A stretch of 64,000 nt of DNA from Rhodospirillales bacterium (GTDB lineage Bacteria > Pseudomonadota > Alphaproteobacteria > Reyranellales > Reyranellaceae): positions 2,570,501 to 2,634,500 of the forward strand of contig CP064988.1 of NCBI GenBank assembly GCA_016699855.1, read 5' to 3'. The notes under the pieces were generated by a model. It was given only the letters and a program-made list of their open reading frames with translations. It had not been told where the DNA came from and made no database searches. The position numbers and the translations under genes were made by a program. Positions 34,496-43,345 of the stretch are shown in pieces (positions within the stretch are counted from its first letter, which is position 1; each line of letters starts with the position of its first letter).

Positions 34496-36769
34496 TCAGC
34501 CGATGTACCCGGCGAAGACGAAGCCGCCGAGACCTCCGCGCGCGGCGTCATCCCAGGTGAACAGCTCCTGCTGCCGGTCGAGGATCGAGGCGTCGCTGTT
34601 CCACATCGTGATATCGACCACGGTCCTGGGATCGAACACGATGGTGGCGCCGCCGACCGTGATCGTGACGCTGGTGGCGCTGGTGTAGGTGATGCTGACC
34701 TCGCCGCCGGCGCCGGCGCCGGTGTGCGCGCCGAGCAGATATCCGAGCGACAGACCCGTGGTGCCGCCAGTCTCGTTGACGCCGGATCCCGCGACCATGC
34801 CGCTGGAATCGTAGGTGCCCCACAGCACGATGTGGTTCACGCGGTCGGCCGCCGAGGCCCAGCTCTCGACCAGCGTCGTGTAGGCGTCGGAACTGCTGAT
34901 GTAGTACCAGTCCTCGCCGGCGCCGCCGTTGAGGATATCCGGCGTGCCAGACGTGCCGCCGCTGCCGCCGTAGAGGTAGTCGTTGCCGGAGCCGGCGACG
35001 ATCGTGTCGACGCCCGCGCCGCCCCAGATCGCGTCGTTGCCGCCGCCGGCGTCGATCGAGTCGTTGCCGGCGAATACCGAGATCACATCGTCGCCGATGC
35101 CGCCGAACACGCTGTCGATCCCGCTGCCGGCGACCAGGCTGTCGTAGGTGACGAAGTAGTCGTTGCCGCCGCCGAGATCGACGGTGACGGTGCCGTAGGT
35201 ACCGGACAGGAACAGATCGTCGTTGCCGTCGGTGCCCGCGCCCGCGCCGTCGCCGTAGATGACGGCGTTGCCCGAGGTCATGTGGAAGCGCATGACGTCG
35301 TCGCCGGCGCCGCCATAGGCGAGGTCGATGTTGCCGTAGTCGCGCAGCGCGTCGTTGCCGTCGCCGCCGTAGAGGCGGTCGCGGCCGCCGTCGTCGGTGG
35401 CGTCGGCGTCGCCGCCGAACAACGTGTCGTTCCCGCCGGCGGCGTAGAGCGTGTCGGTGCCGTCGCCGCCGTACATCGTGTCGGCGCCGTCGCCGCTGCC
35501 GGCGACGCTGACGCCGTTCAGGTCGCCGTAGAGGACGTCGTTGCCGAGGCCGCCGAACAGCCGGTCGTCGGCGCCGCCGGAATTGCCGCCGCTCGACAGC
35601 TCGCCGCCGACGACCAGGTCGTTGCCCGAGCCCGACGCGATCACGTCGTTGCCGTCGCCGCCGACGATCGTGATGTTGGTCGCCAGCGAGGTGTAGGCGG
35701 ACGTTCCCGTGACGTCGACCATCGAGACGACGTCGGCGCCGGCGCCGGCGAGAATCACCTCGATCTGGTTGACGCGCGCCGTCGCCGAGGTCTGCGCCAC
35801 ACCGCCGATGTAGAGATCGTCGGTGTTCATGACGATCAGGTCGGCGCCCGAGGTGGCGACGAGCGTGTCGCCCGTAGGCGACGCCACCGTGCCGCTGGTC
35901 AGGTCGCCCTCGAACCGGTCGTAGGACCAGTTGCGTCCGGCGGTGCTGTCGGTGGTGATCGTGAACGCCGCGCTCGAGCCGTCGCCCAGCCGCACCGTCG
36001 ACGCGGTGCCGGCGGCGATGGTGCGGTCGGCGTCGAAGCCGAGGATGTCGGCGCCGTCGCCGCCGATCAGCGTGTCGTTGCCGGTGCCGCCGTAGAGGGA
36101 GTCCGCGCCCGCCTCGCCGTTGAGCGTGTCGTTGTCGGCACCGCCGAACAGCGTGTCGGCCACGCCGGATGCGTTGTTGTTGAAGTGATCGCCCCACAGC
36201 GTGTCGTCGCCGGCGTCGCCGTACATCGTGTCGGCGCCGGTCGTGCCCAGCACGGTGGTGTAGTCGATATCGCCGCCGAGGATGTCGTTGCCGACGCCGC
36301 CGTACACGAGGTCGGCGCTCGCGCCGCCATAGAGGGTGTCGTTGCCCACCTCGCCGTAGACCGTGTCGACCCAGCCGGCGGTGGTGTTGACGCCGCCGAA
36401 CAGGAAGTCGTCGCCGTCGCCGCCGAACACCGTGTCCTGGCCGTCCGAGGCCGCCGCAGTGTCGCGCTCCGTCCCACCGTAGATGATGTCGTCGTCGCTG
36501 CCCGACAGCAACGTGTCGACACCGGCGTCGCCGAACAGGATATCGTCGCCGCTGGAGCCGCCGTGCGAGATGAGGTCGTTGCCGTCGCCGCCGTACGCCG
36601 TGTCGTTGCCGTCGCCATCGATGATGGTGTCGTTGCCTGTCCCGCCGTAGATCGTGTCGTTGCCGCCGCCCGCGTTAAGCGTGTCGCGGCCGCCGCCGCC
36701 ATAGGCGGTCTCGTTGCCGGAACCACCAGTCCAGCTCTCGTTGCCTCCGCCACCGAAGAAATTGGCCAT
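34496..36769 (-). CDS. RTX (haemolysin-type calcium-binding repeat) protein without passenger domain
   Basis: A 757-residue, very acidic, Gly/Asp-rich protein made almost wholly of RTX nonapeptides (GGxGxDxxx), for example AGGGNDTIYGGTGNDTII and YGGDGNDALRDYG. Repeats start by residue 5 and form two blocks separated by a short non-RTX region near residues 265-360 (TAGRNWSYDRFEGDLTSG). There is no signal peptide. The last 70 residues (TYTSATSVTITVGGATIVFD; DDAARGGLGGFVFAGYIG) look like a type I secretion C-terminus. Such repeats bind calcium and fold outside the cell. No exporter is adjacent; a broken HlyB-type ATPase lies 10 kb left. ATG 36769 follows GGGAG. Confidence 0.88.
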   Translation of the reverse strand: MANFFGGGGNESWTGGSGNETAYGGGGRDTLNAGGGNDTIYGGTGNDTIIDGDGNDTAYGGDGNDLISHGGSSGDDILFGDAGVDTLLSGSDDDIIYGGTERDTAAASDGQDTVFGGDGDDFLFGGVNTTAGWVDTVYGEVGNDTLYGGASADLVYGGVGNDILGGDIDYTTVLGTTGADTMYGDAGDDTLWGDHFNNNASGVADTLFGGADNDTLNGEAGADSLYGGTGNDTLIGGDGADILGFDADRTIAAGTASTVRLGDGSSAAFTITTDSTAGRNWSYDRFEGDLTSGTVASPTGDTLVATSGADLIVMNTDDLYIGGVAQTSATARVNQIEVILAGAGADVVSMVDVTGTSAYTSLATNITIVGGDGNDVIASGSGNDLVVGGELSSGGNSGGADDRLFGGLGNDVLYGDLNGVSVAGSGDGADTMYGGDGTDTLYAAGGNDTLFGGDADATDDGGRDRLYGGDGNDALRDYGNIDLAYGGAGDDVMRFHMTSGNAVIYGDGAGAGTDGNDDLFLSGTYGTVTVDLGGGNDYFVTYDSLVAGSGIDSVFGGIGDDVISVFAGNDSIDAGGGNDAIWGGAGVDTIVAGSGNDYLYGGSGGTSGTPDILNGGAGEDWYYISSSDAYTTLVESWASAADRVNHIVLWGTYDSSGMVAGSGVNETGGTTGLSLGYLLGAHTGAGAGGEVSITYTSATSVTITVGGATIVFDPRTVVDITMWNSDASILDRQQELFTWDDAARGGLGGFVFAGYIG

Positions 36770-36968
36770 CACGGCGCTCCCGAAATCCGCGGGTCGCCGC
36801 CACGGCGCCAATCGCCCCGGCGGCGGGCCCGGCGGCGCGGACAGGTCCGCGCGTTCGAGCCCCTGAAAAATATCTCCCGGGCCAAAACGCCCGCCCGGCA
36901 GGTCGAAATAGATGGCGCCGCCCCCGGCGCCCGGAGCGGACGCGACAGGAGTGTCGCCACATGGAACT

Positions 36969-36995
36969 GCTATATTAGCTGAGAGTCTATGTCAA
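36969..36995 (-). promoter_or_regulatory. Candidate promoter for the RTX gene
   Basis: On the minus strand, TTGACA (36990-36995) and TATAGC (36969-36974) are 15 bases apart, in an AT-rich patch of an otherwise GC-rich gap. The spacing is short, so strength is uncertain. It implies a leader of about 190 bases. Confidence 0.4.
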
Positions 36996-37032
36996 CAAAA
37001 TGTTGCATATATATGTAAACTAATGGTTTTTT

Positions 37033-38370
37033 CTATTTGATCCGCAATCTAGCGGCGTAGAACCCGTCCAGCCCTCCGCGTTCGGGCCAATGGCAGGGGA
37101 GCGTCCGGAGATCGCCCGCAGCGGTGATGGCTGTTTCCAGCCCCGGCAGTTCCTCGGGCCGGACGGGAATCCGGGTGACCGGCAGGCGCGCCAGCGCCGC
37201 CTCGATCCGCGCCGGACCTTCCTCCGGCTGCAGCGAACACACCGCGTAGACCAGTGTTCCGCCGGCCGGCAGCATCCCCACGGCGGCGGCCAGAAGGCGG
37301 TCCTGCGCCAGCGACAGCCGCGCCACGTCCTCGCGGTCCTTCAACCACGCGATGTCGGGATGGCGCCGCAAGGTGCCGGTGGCGGTGCAGGGCGCGTCGA
37401 GCAGGATGGCGTCGGGCGCCGCCGTCGGGCGCCACCTGGTCGCGTCGGCGGCGATCAGCTCGGCCGTCAGTCCGACGCGCTTGAGATTCTCCCCGACCCG
37501 CGTCAGGCGGCGTGGCGAGAGATCGACGGCGGTGACGCGGGCGCCGGCGGCACAGAGCTGCATCGTCTTGCCACCGGGCGCGGCGCAGAGGTCCAGCACC
37601 GACCGGCCGGCGACGTCGCCGAGCAGGCGCACCGGCAACGCCGCCGCCGCGTCCTGGACCCACCACGCGCCGTCGGCGAAACCCGGCAGATCCTCGATCC
37701 GGCCGCCGGCGGCGCGCCGCAACGTGCCGGTCGGCAGGAGCTCGGCCTCGAGCAGCGTCGCCCAGGTCTCGGCGCCGCCTTTGACGCTCAGATCGAGCGG
37801 CGCTTCGTGCAGATGCGCCGCGGCGATGGCGCGGGTGGTGGCCTCGCCATAGGCGGCGACCCACGATTCCCACAACCATGATGGCGTGTTGAGCCGCGCG
37901 GGATCGGCGCCGTCCGCGCCGTCGGGCGAGGCGCCGTCGCGGTCGCGCGCGACGCGCCGCAGCACGGCGTTGACCAGCCCCTTGAGGTGGCGCTGCCCGA
38001 TCGACTCGACCAGCCGCACCGACGTGTCGACCGACGCGTGCGCGGGCGTGGCGAGGAACAACAGCTGGGCGACGCCCAGCCGCAGCGTGTCGAGCGTGGC
38101 CGCGGCCTTGGGCGGCAACGGCGTCTCGAGCCGCGACGCCAGCGTCGCGTCGATCTCGCCGAGACGGCGCAGGGTCGTGGCCAGCAGCAGGCGCACGAAG
38201 GCGCGGTCGCGCGGATCGAGCGCGGCGAAGCCGGCGTCGCGCGCCAGCGTGTCGTCCAAAGGCTGCTCGCGGCGCAGCACCGCGTCGAGCACGGACAACG
38301 CCACCCGGCGCCCGATGATCGGATCGGCGGCGGGTGGGGATGACGCTGATGGCGGCGGCGACGTCGGCAT
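37033..38370 (-). CDS. rsmB: 16S rRNA (cytosine-C5)-methyltransferase RsmB
   Basis: Methylates C967 of 16S rRNA using S-adenosylmethionine. The N-terminal NusB-like helical domain (about residues 10-150: RRVALSVLDAVLRREQPLDDTLA) is joined to a Rossmann methyltransferase with SVLDLCAAPGGKTMQL, the catalytic Cys of LLDAPCTATGTLRRHPD and the second Cys of YAVCSLQPEEG. The length of 445 residues is normal. MPTSPPPSA at 38370 is preferred over the ATG 16 codons upstream. In relatives rsmB sits next to htpX and the SDHAF4 gene, as here apart from the intervening ABC transporter. Confidence 0.94.
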   Translation of the reverse strand: MPTSPPPSASSPPAADPIIGRRVALSVLDAVLRREQPLDDTLARDAGFAALDPRDRAFVRLLLATTLRRLGEIDATLASRLETPLPPKAAATLDTLRLGVAQLLFLATPAHASVDTSVRLVESIGQRHLKGLVNAVLRRVARDRDGASPDGADGADPARLNTPSWLWESWVAAYGEATTRAIAAAHLHEAPLDLSVKGGAETWATLLEAELLPTGTLRRAAGGRIEDLPGFADGAWWVQDAAAALPVRLLGDVAGRSVLDLCAAPGGKTMQLCAAGARVTAVDLSPRRLTRVGENLKRVGLTAELIAADATRWRPTAAPDAILLDAPCTATGTLRRHPDIAWLKDREDVARLSLAQDRLLAAAVGMLPAGGTLVYAVCSLQPEEGPARIEAALARLPVTRIPVRPEELPGLETAITAAGDLRTLPCHWPERGGLDGFYAARLRIK

Positions 38371-38442
38371 GTCGCGACGACAATACCCCGGGCGTCGCGC
38401 GAGGGCGACGGCCGCCATCCGGGCGGGCGCCGTGTTACGGCG

Positions 38443-38526
38443 TCAGAGCGTCTCCACCATCGCGCCCACGACGCCCAACGTCATGGCGACGCAAACGGCG
38501 AGCGCGAAAGCCGCGGCTACATACAC
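38443..38526 (-). CDS. 27-residue membrane peptide with its own promoter
   Basis: A GTG-initiated frame (VYVAAAFALAVCVAMTLGVV, then GAMVETL) that is one continuous hydrophobic helix. GAGGAGATCGGC precedes the GTG, and a well-formed promoter lies 30 bases upstream. Promoter, ribosome-binding site and a membrane-spanning composition together support a real microprotein. It ends about 70 bases before rsmB's start, so it could also be a leader peptide of rsmB. Confidence 0.45.
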   Translation of the reverse strand: MYVAAAFALAVCVAMTLGVVGAMVETL

Positions 38527-38555
38527 GCCGATCTCCTCGCCTCGATTGAATTACC

Positions 38556-38584
38556 ACTATAGCGCGTATTCCCATTGCGCGCAA
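38556..38584 (-). promoter_or_regulatory. Sigma-70-type promoter upstream of 27-aa frame and rsmB
   Basis: Minus strand TTGCGC (38579-38584), 17-base spacer, TATAGT (38556-38561). The start would be near 38549. Confidence 0.6.
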
Positions 38585-38744
38585 GAATATCCTGGCAATC
38601 ATCTGTAATAGAACGATTTGTTAGTCGATTCCGCATCCCTCGCGAAGACCGGGCAGGCGGGCGGCGCGACGGACGGGGGAACGCGGTATGGTCCGCGCGC
38701 CGCGCGCCAGGGGATGCGCGGCGACGCCCGAGCCGAGGACCGCC

Positions 38745-40469
38745 ATGCCCGCCCGCCGCCGCTTCTTCCGCGATCTCGCGACGCTCGCGACGCCGTATTT
38801 CCGTTCCGAGGACCGCTGGCCGGCCTTGGCGCTGGGCGTGCTGGTGATCGGGCTGACGCTGGGAACCGTCGGCGCCGAGGTGCTGTTCAACGCCTGGTAC
38901 GGCAAATTCTACAATTCGCTCGAGGCCAAGAACGAGGACGATTTCTGGTCGTCGATGTGGATGTTCGCGTGGCTGGCGCCCGTCTATGTCGGCGCTTTCC
39001 TCGCGCAGTACACGGTCAGCCAGACGCTGCAGCTGCGCTGGCGGCGCTGGATGACGGCGGCGTATCTCGAGCGCTGGCTGGCGGGCCGCGCCTACTACCA
39101 TGTCGAGCTGACGCGCGGCGCCGACAACCCCGACCAGCGCATCGCCGAGGACGTCCGCAAATTCGTCGACTACACCGTCGAGCAGACGCTGGGCGTGCTG
39201 GGCGCCGTCGTCACCTTCATCTCCTTCGTGGCGCTGCTGTGGAATCTCGGCGGGCCGATCACGCTGGCGCTGGCCGGCGGCAGCGCGACGGTGCCCGGCT
39301 ACATGGTCTGGGTCGCCATCGTCTACGCCGTGGTCGGCACCGCGCTGGCGCACCTGGTCGGCCGGCCGCTGATCGCGCTCAACTACCAGAAGGAGAAGCT
39401 GGAGGCCGATTTCCGCTTCGACCTCGTGCGCGTGCGCGAGAACGCCGAGGCTATCGCGCTCTACCGCGGCGAGCGCCACGAGCGGCCGGCGCTGGTCGCG
39501 CGCTTCGGCCGCGTCATCGACACCCTCTGGCGCATCATCGTGGCGCGGCTGCGCCTCAACACCTACTCGCTGACCTACACCCAGATCGCCATCATCTTCC
39601 CCTACATCGTCGCCGGTCCGCGGTTCTTCGCCGGCGCCATCACGCTGGGCGTGCTGATGCAGATCACGCAGGCCTTCGGACAGGTGCAGAGATCGCTGTC
39701 GTACTTCGTCGACAACTACCGCGAGATCGCGGAGTGGCGCGCGGTGATGGAGCGGCTGAGCGGCTTCGAGGACGCCATCGCCGCCGCCGCCGCCACGCCG
39801 GCGGGTCCGACCGTGCGCGAACACGACGGGCCGGATATCGCGGTCGAAGGCCTGACGCTGTCGTTGCCGGACGGCGGCGCGGCGCTGATCGAGGAGTCCG
39901 CGCTCGCGCTGCGGCCGGCGGAACGCGCGCTGGTGATGGGTCCGTCCGGCGGCGGCAAGAGCACGCTGCTGCGCGCGCTGGCCGGCATCTGGCCGTTCGG
40001 CCGCGGAACGGTGCGCGTGCCCAAGGGCGCGCGGGCGTTGTTCCTGCCGCAGAAGACCTATCTGCCGATCGCCTCGCTGCGCGAGGCCGTGCGCTATCCC
40101 GATCCCGCCACGCCGGCCGACGACGCCGCGATCCGCGACGCGCTGGCGGCGGTGCGCCTCGGCCATCTCGCCGGCAGGCTCGACGAGGTCGCGCACTGGG
40201 CCCGGGTGTTGTCGCCGGGCGAGCAGCAACGCCTGGCGGTGGCGCGCGCGCTGCTCTACCGGCCGGACTGGCTGTTCCTCGACGAGGCGACCGCGTCGGT
40301 CGACGAGGAGACGGAGCGGGCGCTCTACGACACGCTGCGCGAGCGCCTGCCCGACGCGGCCATCGTCTCGGTCGGCCACCGCTCGACGCTCAAGGCGTGG
40401 CACGACCGGCTGATCACGCTCGGCCCCGGCGCCGACGGCCGCGGCCGCCTGGTCGAGACGCCGGCATGA
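38745..40469 (+). CDS. SbmA/YddA-like ABC transporter (fused permease-ATPase)
   Basis: A 574-residue half-transporter of the ABCD/SbmA-BacA group. The membrane domain (about residues 20-340) has the family hallmark LFNAWYGKFYNSLEAKNEDDFW and QLRWRRWMTAAYLERWLAGRAYY, with NPDQRIAEDVRKF as the EAA-like motif. The ATPase domain has Walker A GPSGGGKST, signature LSPGEQQRLAVARAL and Walker B WLFLDEATASVDE. Relatives move peptides, cobalamin or very-long-chain fatty acyl groups; the substrate here is unknown. ATG 38745 follows GAGGAC; an in-frame ATG 19 codons earlier is possible. Confidence 0.88.
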   Translation: MPARRRFFRDLATLATPYFRSEDRWPALALGVLVIGLTLGTVGAEVLFNAWYGKFYNSLEAKNEDDFWSSMWMFAWLAPVYVGAFLAQYTVSQTLQLRWRRWMTAAYLERWLAGRAYYHVELTRGADNPDQRIAEDVRKFVDYTVEQTLGVLGAVVTFISFVALLWNLGGPITLALAGGSATVPGYMVWVAIVYAVVGTALAHLVGRPLIALNYQKEKLEADFRFDLVRVRENAEAIALYRGERHERPALVARFGRVIDTLWRIIVARLRLNTYSLTYTQIAIIFPYIVAGPRFFAGAITLGVLMQITQAFGQVQRSLSYFVDNYREIAEWRAVMERLSGFEDAIAAAAATPAGPTVREHDGPDIAVEGLTLSLPDGGAALIEESALALRPAERALVMGPSGGGKSTLLRALAGIWPFGRGTVRVPKGARALFLPQKTYLPIASLREAVRYPDPATPADDAAIRDALAAVRLGHLAGRLDEVAHWARVLSPGEQQRLAVARALLYRPDWLFLDEATASVDEETERALYDTLRERLPDAAIVSVGHRSTLKAWHDRLITLGPGADGRGRLVETPA

Positions 40470-40487
40470 TTGCCGGTAGCGCCTCTC

Positions 40488-40686
40488 CTCCCTTCTCCCC
40501 CGTCTTCGGAGGAGAAGGTGCCCGAAGGTACGCCGCGGCAGCCGCGGCGGGGATGAGGGGTCTTCGTCTTCAGCAATGCCGTGTTCGTGCGCGATGACGG
40601 CGATCCCGTGTGACCGCCGCGCAGCGCCTCTCATCCGGCGTTACGCGCCACCTTCTCCCCGCGAAGACGGGGGAGAAGGGAAGATA
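40488..40686. repeat. Inverted pair of family C elements
   Basis: CCTTCTCCCCCGTCTTCGGA...GGATGAGGGG (40488-40560) is mirrored by CTCATCCGGCG...CTTCTCCCCGCGAAGACGGG (40627-40686). It fills the gap between two convergent genes (SbmA-like and htpX) and could end both transcripts. Confidence 0.8.
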
Positions 40687-40723
40687 TGCCGTGGCCGTCT
40701 GGTCGAGGCGACCGCCGCCCCGC

Positions 40724-41671
40724 TCAACCCCACGGACCGCGCGGACGCGGCGGCGGAGTGGCGCCCCACGGGCTAGCCGCCGCGGCGGACGGATACCGGC
40801 CGCGGCCCACCGGCGGCATGGCGGCGGCCATCGCGTGCAGCCGCGCGATGCGCTCGGCCATCGCGGGATGGGTCGAGAACAGGCTGGCGAGGCCCTCGCC
40901 CGACAGCGGATTGACGATGAACATGTGCGCCGTCGCCGGATTGCGCTCGGCCGGATAGTTCGGCACGCCGCCGCGGGCGATCGTCTCGAGCTTGCCCAGC
41001 GCCGAGGCCAGCCACAGCGGGTTGCCGCAGATCTCGGCGCCGCCGCGGTCGGCCTCGTACTCGCGCGAGCGGCTGATCGCCATCTGCACGAGGCTGGCGG
41101 CGATCGGCGCCAGGATCATCATCGCCATGCCGACGATCGGGTTCGGCCGGTCCTCGCCGTTGCGGTGGCCGCCGAACATCGACGAGAACGCGAAGATGCT
41201 GCCCAGCGCGCCGATCGCGCCGGAGATGGTCGCCGCCACGGTCATGGTCAGCGTGTCCCGGTTCTTCACGTGCGCCAGTTCGTGCGCCATGACGCCCGCG
41301 ACCTCCTCGCGGCTCAGTCCGTTCAGCAGGCCGGTGGTCGCGGCGACGGCGCCATGGGCCGGCGAACGGCCGGTGGCGAAGGCGTTGGGCTGGTCGCTGT
41401 CGATGATGTAGACGCGCGGCATCGGCATGTCGGCGCGCGCCGCCAGGTCGCGCACGAGGTTGTAGTAGCCCGGCGCGTCGTCCGGTCCGACCTCGCGCGC
41501 GCCGTACATGCGCAGCACGATCGAATCGCTGAACCAGTACGACACGAAATTGCCGACCAGCGCGAAGCCGAGCGCCATCAGCATGCCGCCCTGGCCGCCC
41601 AGCGCGTAGCCGACGACGAGGAACAGCGCGGTGAGCGCGGCGAGCAGGAGACCGGTGCGCAGATGGTTCAT
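40724..41671 (-). CDS. htpX: Membrane zinc metalloprotease HtpX
   Basis: Inner-membrane protease that degrades misfolded membrane proteins. It has 315 residues. N-terminal membrane segments (LLLAALTALFLVVGYAL; LMALGFALVGNFVSYWF) are followed by the zinc motif HELAH in VMAHELAHVKNRDTL, two further hydrophobic stretches, and the third zinc ligand region SREYEADRGGAEI. The C-terminal 30 residues are Pro/Ala-rich. All catalytic residues are present. It diverges from the SDHAF4-like gene. Confidence 0.95.
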   Translation of the reverse strand: MNHLRTGLLLAALTALFLVVGYALGGQGGMLMALGFALVGNFVSYWFSDSIVLRMYGAREVGPDDAPGYYNLVRDLAARADMPMPRVYIIDSDQPNAFATGRSPAHGAVAATTGLLNGLSREEVAGVMAHELAHVKNRDTLTMTVAATISGAIGALGSIFAFSSMFGGHRNGEDRPNPIVGMAMMILAPIAASLVQMAISRSREYEADRGGAEICGNPLWLASALGKLETIARGGVPNYPAERNPATAHMFIVNPLSGEGLASLFSTHPAMAERIARLHAMAAAMPPVGRGRYPSAAAASPWGATPPPRPRGPWG

Positions 41672-41758
41672 CGAAATCCTCCAGACGCGGGGAAGATGGT
41701 CCTTCGCGGCGGCGGATCAAGGCTTGGCGGCGGGCGCCGGCGGGGCCATATCCATCCA

Positions 41759-41983
41759 ATGAGCGACGAGACCTCCGGCGCCAAGCCGTCCGCCCCCGAT
41801 CCGGAACCGGCCGCCGGCCGCCTCAAGACGCACGTCGTCGCGCCGAAGCCGGCGCCGGCGGCGGCGAAGCCCGCGGCGCCGGCCGCGCCCGCCGCCAAGG
41901 TCGAGGAGATCGGCGGCCCGCCCGGCCCCGAGCCGACCCGCTACGGCGACTGGCAATACGGCGGCAAGGTCACCGACTTCTAG
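41759..41983 (+). CDS. DUF1674/SDHAF4-like succinate dehydrogenase assembly factor
   Basis: A 74-residue protein whose C-terminus EIGGPPGPEPTRYGDWQYGG, ending KVTDF, is the defining SDHAF4 motif (GPEPTRxGDWxxxGxxxDF). The first 45 residues are an Ala/Pro/Lys-rich linker. Eukaryotic SDHAF4 protects the flavinylated succinate dehydrogenase subunit; bacterial members are assumed to act similarly. The gene is usually next to htpX and rsmB in this class, as here. Confidence 0.88.
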   Translation: MSDETSGAKPSAPDPEPAAGRLKTHVVAPKPAPAAAKPAAPAAPAAKVEEIGGPPGPEPTRYGDWQYGGKVTDF

Positions 41984-42010
41984 AGCGTCCTGATCGACTG
42001 GAATAAACCC

Positions 42011-42076
42011 GTCCTCCCGAGCGCGGCGAGGGATCTTTCCACCGCTGAACAATCCCTCGCCGCGCTCGGGATGACG
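42011..42076. repeat. Family A palindrome, copy 5
   Basis: Arms GTCCTCCCGAGCGCGGCGAG and a near complement with several substitutions around the loop. It lies between the SDHAF4-like and nuclease genes, which share orientation. Confidence 0.85.
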
Positions 42077-42228
42077 GCGGAGCGTGCCCGACGGCGCGCA
42101 TCGAGCGAATCGGGCTGTGCTCCCGACGCCCGCCGCGCCTTCGCCACCGTTCAGACACGCGAATGCCGCCTGCCGAACCGGGGATGGCCCGGACGCGCCG
42201 CGCGTACGCATAGGACCGGAGAGGTGCC

Positions 42229-42681
42229 ATGCGTCGTGTCGTGTTCGTGCTGTCGCTGGTCGCGCTCGCGGCCGGTGGAATCGTCACCGCCGGTGCCGAT
42301 AGCGGACGGTCGCCGCTCAGCGGCCCGATCCCGGGCTTCGTCGAGCGCGTGGTCGACGGCGACACGCTGCGCGTGCGCGCCCGCATCTGGCTGCGCCAGG
42401 AGCTGGTGACCGACGTGCGGCTGCGCGGCGTCGACACGCCGGAGCTGCACGGCCGTTGCCCGGAGGAACGACAGCGCGCCCGCGACGCGCGCGATTTCGT
42501 GGTCGAGCGCGTCGGGGGCCGCGAGGTGTGGCTGCGCGATCTGTCGGAGGACAAGTACGGCGGCCGCATCGTGGCGCGGCTGTCGACGCGCGACGGCGCC
42601 GATCTCGGCGCCGCCTTGCTGGAGCGCGGCCTCGCGCACGTCTACGGCGGCGGCCGCAGGGACGGCTGGTGTCCGAAGTGA
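42229..42681 (+). CDS. Secreted thermonuclease-like (SNase) protein
   Basis: A 150-residue exported nuclease-fold protein. The signal peptide (VVFVLSLVALAAGGIVTAGA) is followed by an SNase OB fold: VERVVDGDTLRVRARIWL, VRLRGVDTPEL (the Arg and Asp of the active site region), RDARDFVVERV, then DKYGGRIVARL and LLERGLAHVYGG. The family cleaves nucleic acids with calcium; the catalytic RGVDTPE and DKYGR-like motifs are kept. The protein is slightly short, lacking a C-terminal extension. Confidence 0.85.
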   Translation: MRRVVFVLSLVALAAGGIVTAGADSGRSPLSGPIPGFVERVVDGDTLRVRARIWLRQELVTDVRLRGVDTPELHGRCPEERQRARDARDFVVERVGGREVWLRDLSEDKYGGRIVARLSTRDGADLGAALLERGLAHVYGGGRRDGWCPK

Positions 42682-42723
42682 CGCGGCGGATACAGGTCCT
42701 GAGACGGCGGATGATCCGCTGCG

Positions 42724-43308
42724 CTACCGCTGCCCGTCCCACAGCTTGATCTCGGCGGGCGTGAGGCCGCCGACGCGGGCGTGGGGGCGGCCGCCAATGG
42801 CCAGCGCCACGATGTAGACGATCTCGTCGGGACGCGGCCCGTCGGGCACACGGAACTCGATGGCGTCGAAATGGCTGCGCACATAGGCGGCGTTGGCGTG
42901 GTGCAGCGGGATGTCGATGGTGGCGCCGGCGGCGGCGACCTTCACCGTGGAGGGCACGATCGCCTTGGCGCCGCCCATCGCCTCGCGGATGCCGTAGCCC
43001 GAGGGCTGGTGCCACAGCGCGGCGTGCTCGAGCTCGCCGGCTGTCCCGACGATGGCACCCTTGCCGTAGGACTCGATCTCGGCGCCGCGGGCGCCCAGCG
43101 CCGCGATCAGGCGGCGCGTGATGTCGACGGCCAGCGGCTCCAGCGCCTTCATCATCGGCTGGATGTCGGGCTCGTAGGCGCCGGCGTAGGGGTTGCGGAT
43201 CACCGCGCCGATGGCGCCCTTGCGCACCGGCTCGTCGAGCGGCGCGCCGCCGTCGTGCCACGTCTCCTCGACGGCGGTGACGATCTTGCGGATTTCGACG
43301 TCGGCCAT
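42724..43308 (-). CDS. Amino-acid-synthesis family protein (DUF1185)
   Basis: A 194-residue cytosolic protein matching the AA_synth (PF06684, formerly DUF1185) family, whose members neighbour amino acid and peptide metabolism genes but have no proven reaction. Conserved parts include AVIRNPYAGAYEPDIQPMM, ESYGKGAIVGTAGELEH, RPDEIVYIVALAIGGRPHAR and LTPAEIKLWDGQR. It ends the minus-strand run of catabolic-looking genes and could act with the FAD oxidoreductase 38 bases upstream. Confidence 0.85.
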   Translation of the reverse strand: MADVEIRKIVTAVEETWHDGGAPLDEPVRKGAIGAVIRNPYAGAYEPDIQPMMKALEPLAVDITRRLIAALGARGAEIESYGKGAIVGTAGELEHAALWHQPSGYGIREAMGGAKAIVPSTVKVAAAGATIDIPLHHANAAYVRSHFDAIEFRVPDGPRPDEIVYIVALAIGGRPHARVGGLTPAEIKLWDGQR

Positions 43309-43345
43309 GCTGGCGTTCCTCCCCCCGGAGAACAGGCGCGCGATC

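Noticed and set aside
34800..36770. Regularly repeated short sequences suggesting a CRISPR array
   Set aside because: They are codon-level repeats of RTX nonapeptides in one long open frame, with no spacers of fixed length.
34454..36982. 842-codon plus-strand frame opposite the RTX gene
   Set aside because: Mirrors the repetitive RTX coding sequence; Val/Ala/Asp-rich product has no motif and no ribosome-binding site.
38517..40634. Long minus-strand frame opposite the SbmA/YddA-like transporter
   Set aside because: Antisense shadow; the plus strand has complete Walker A, signature and Walker B motifs.
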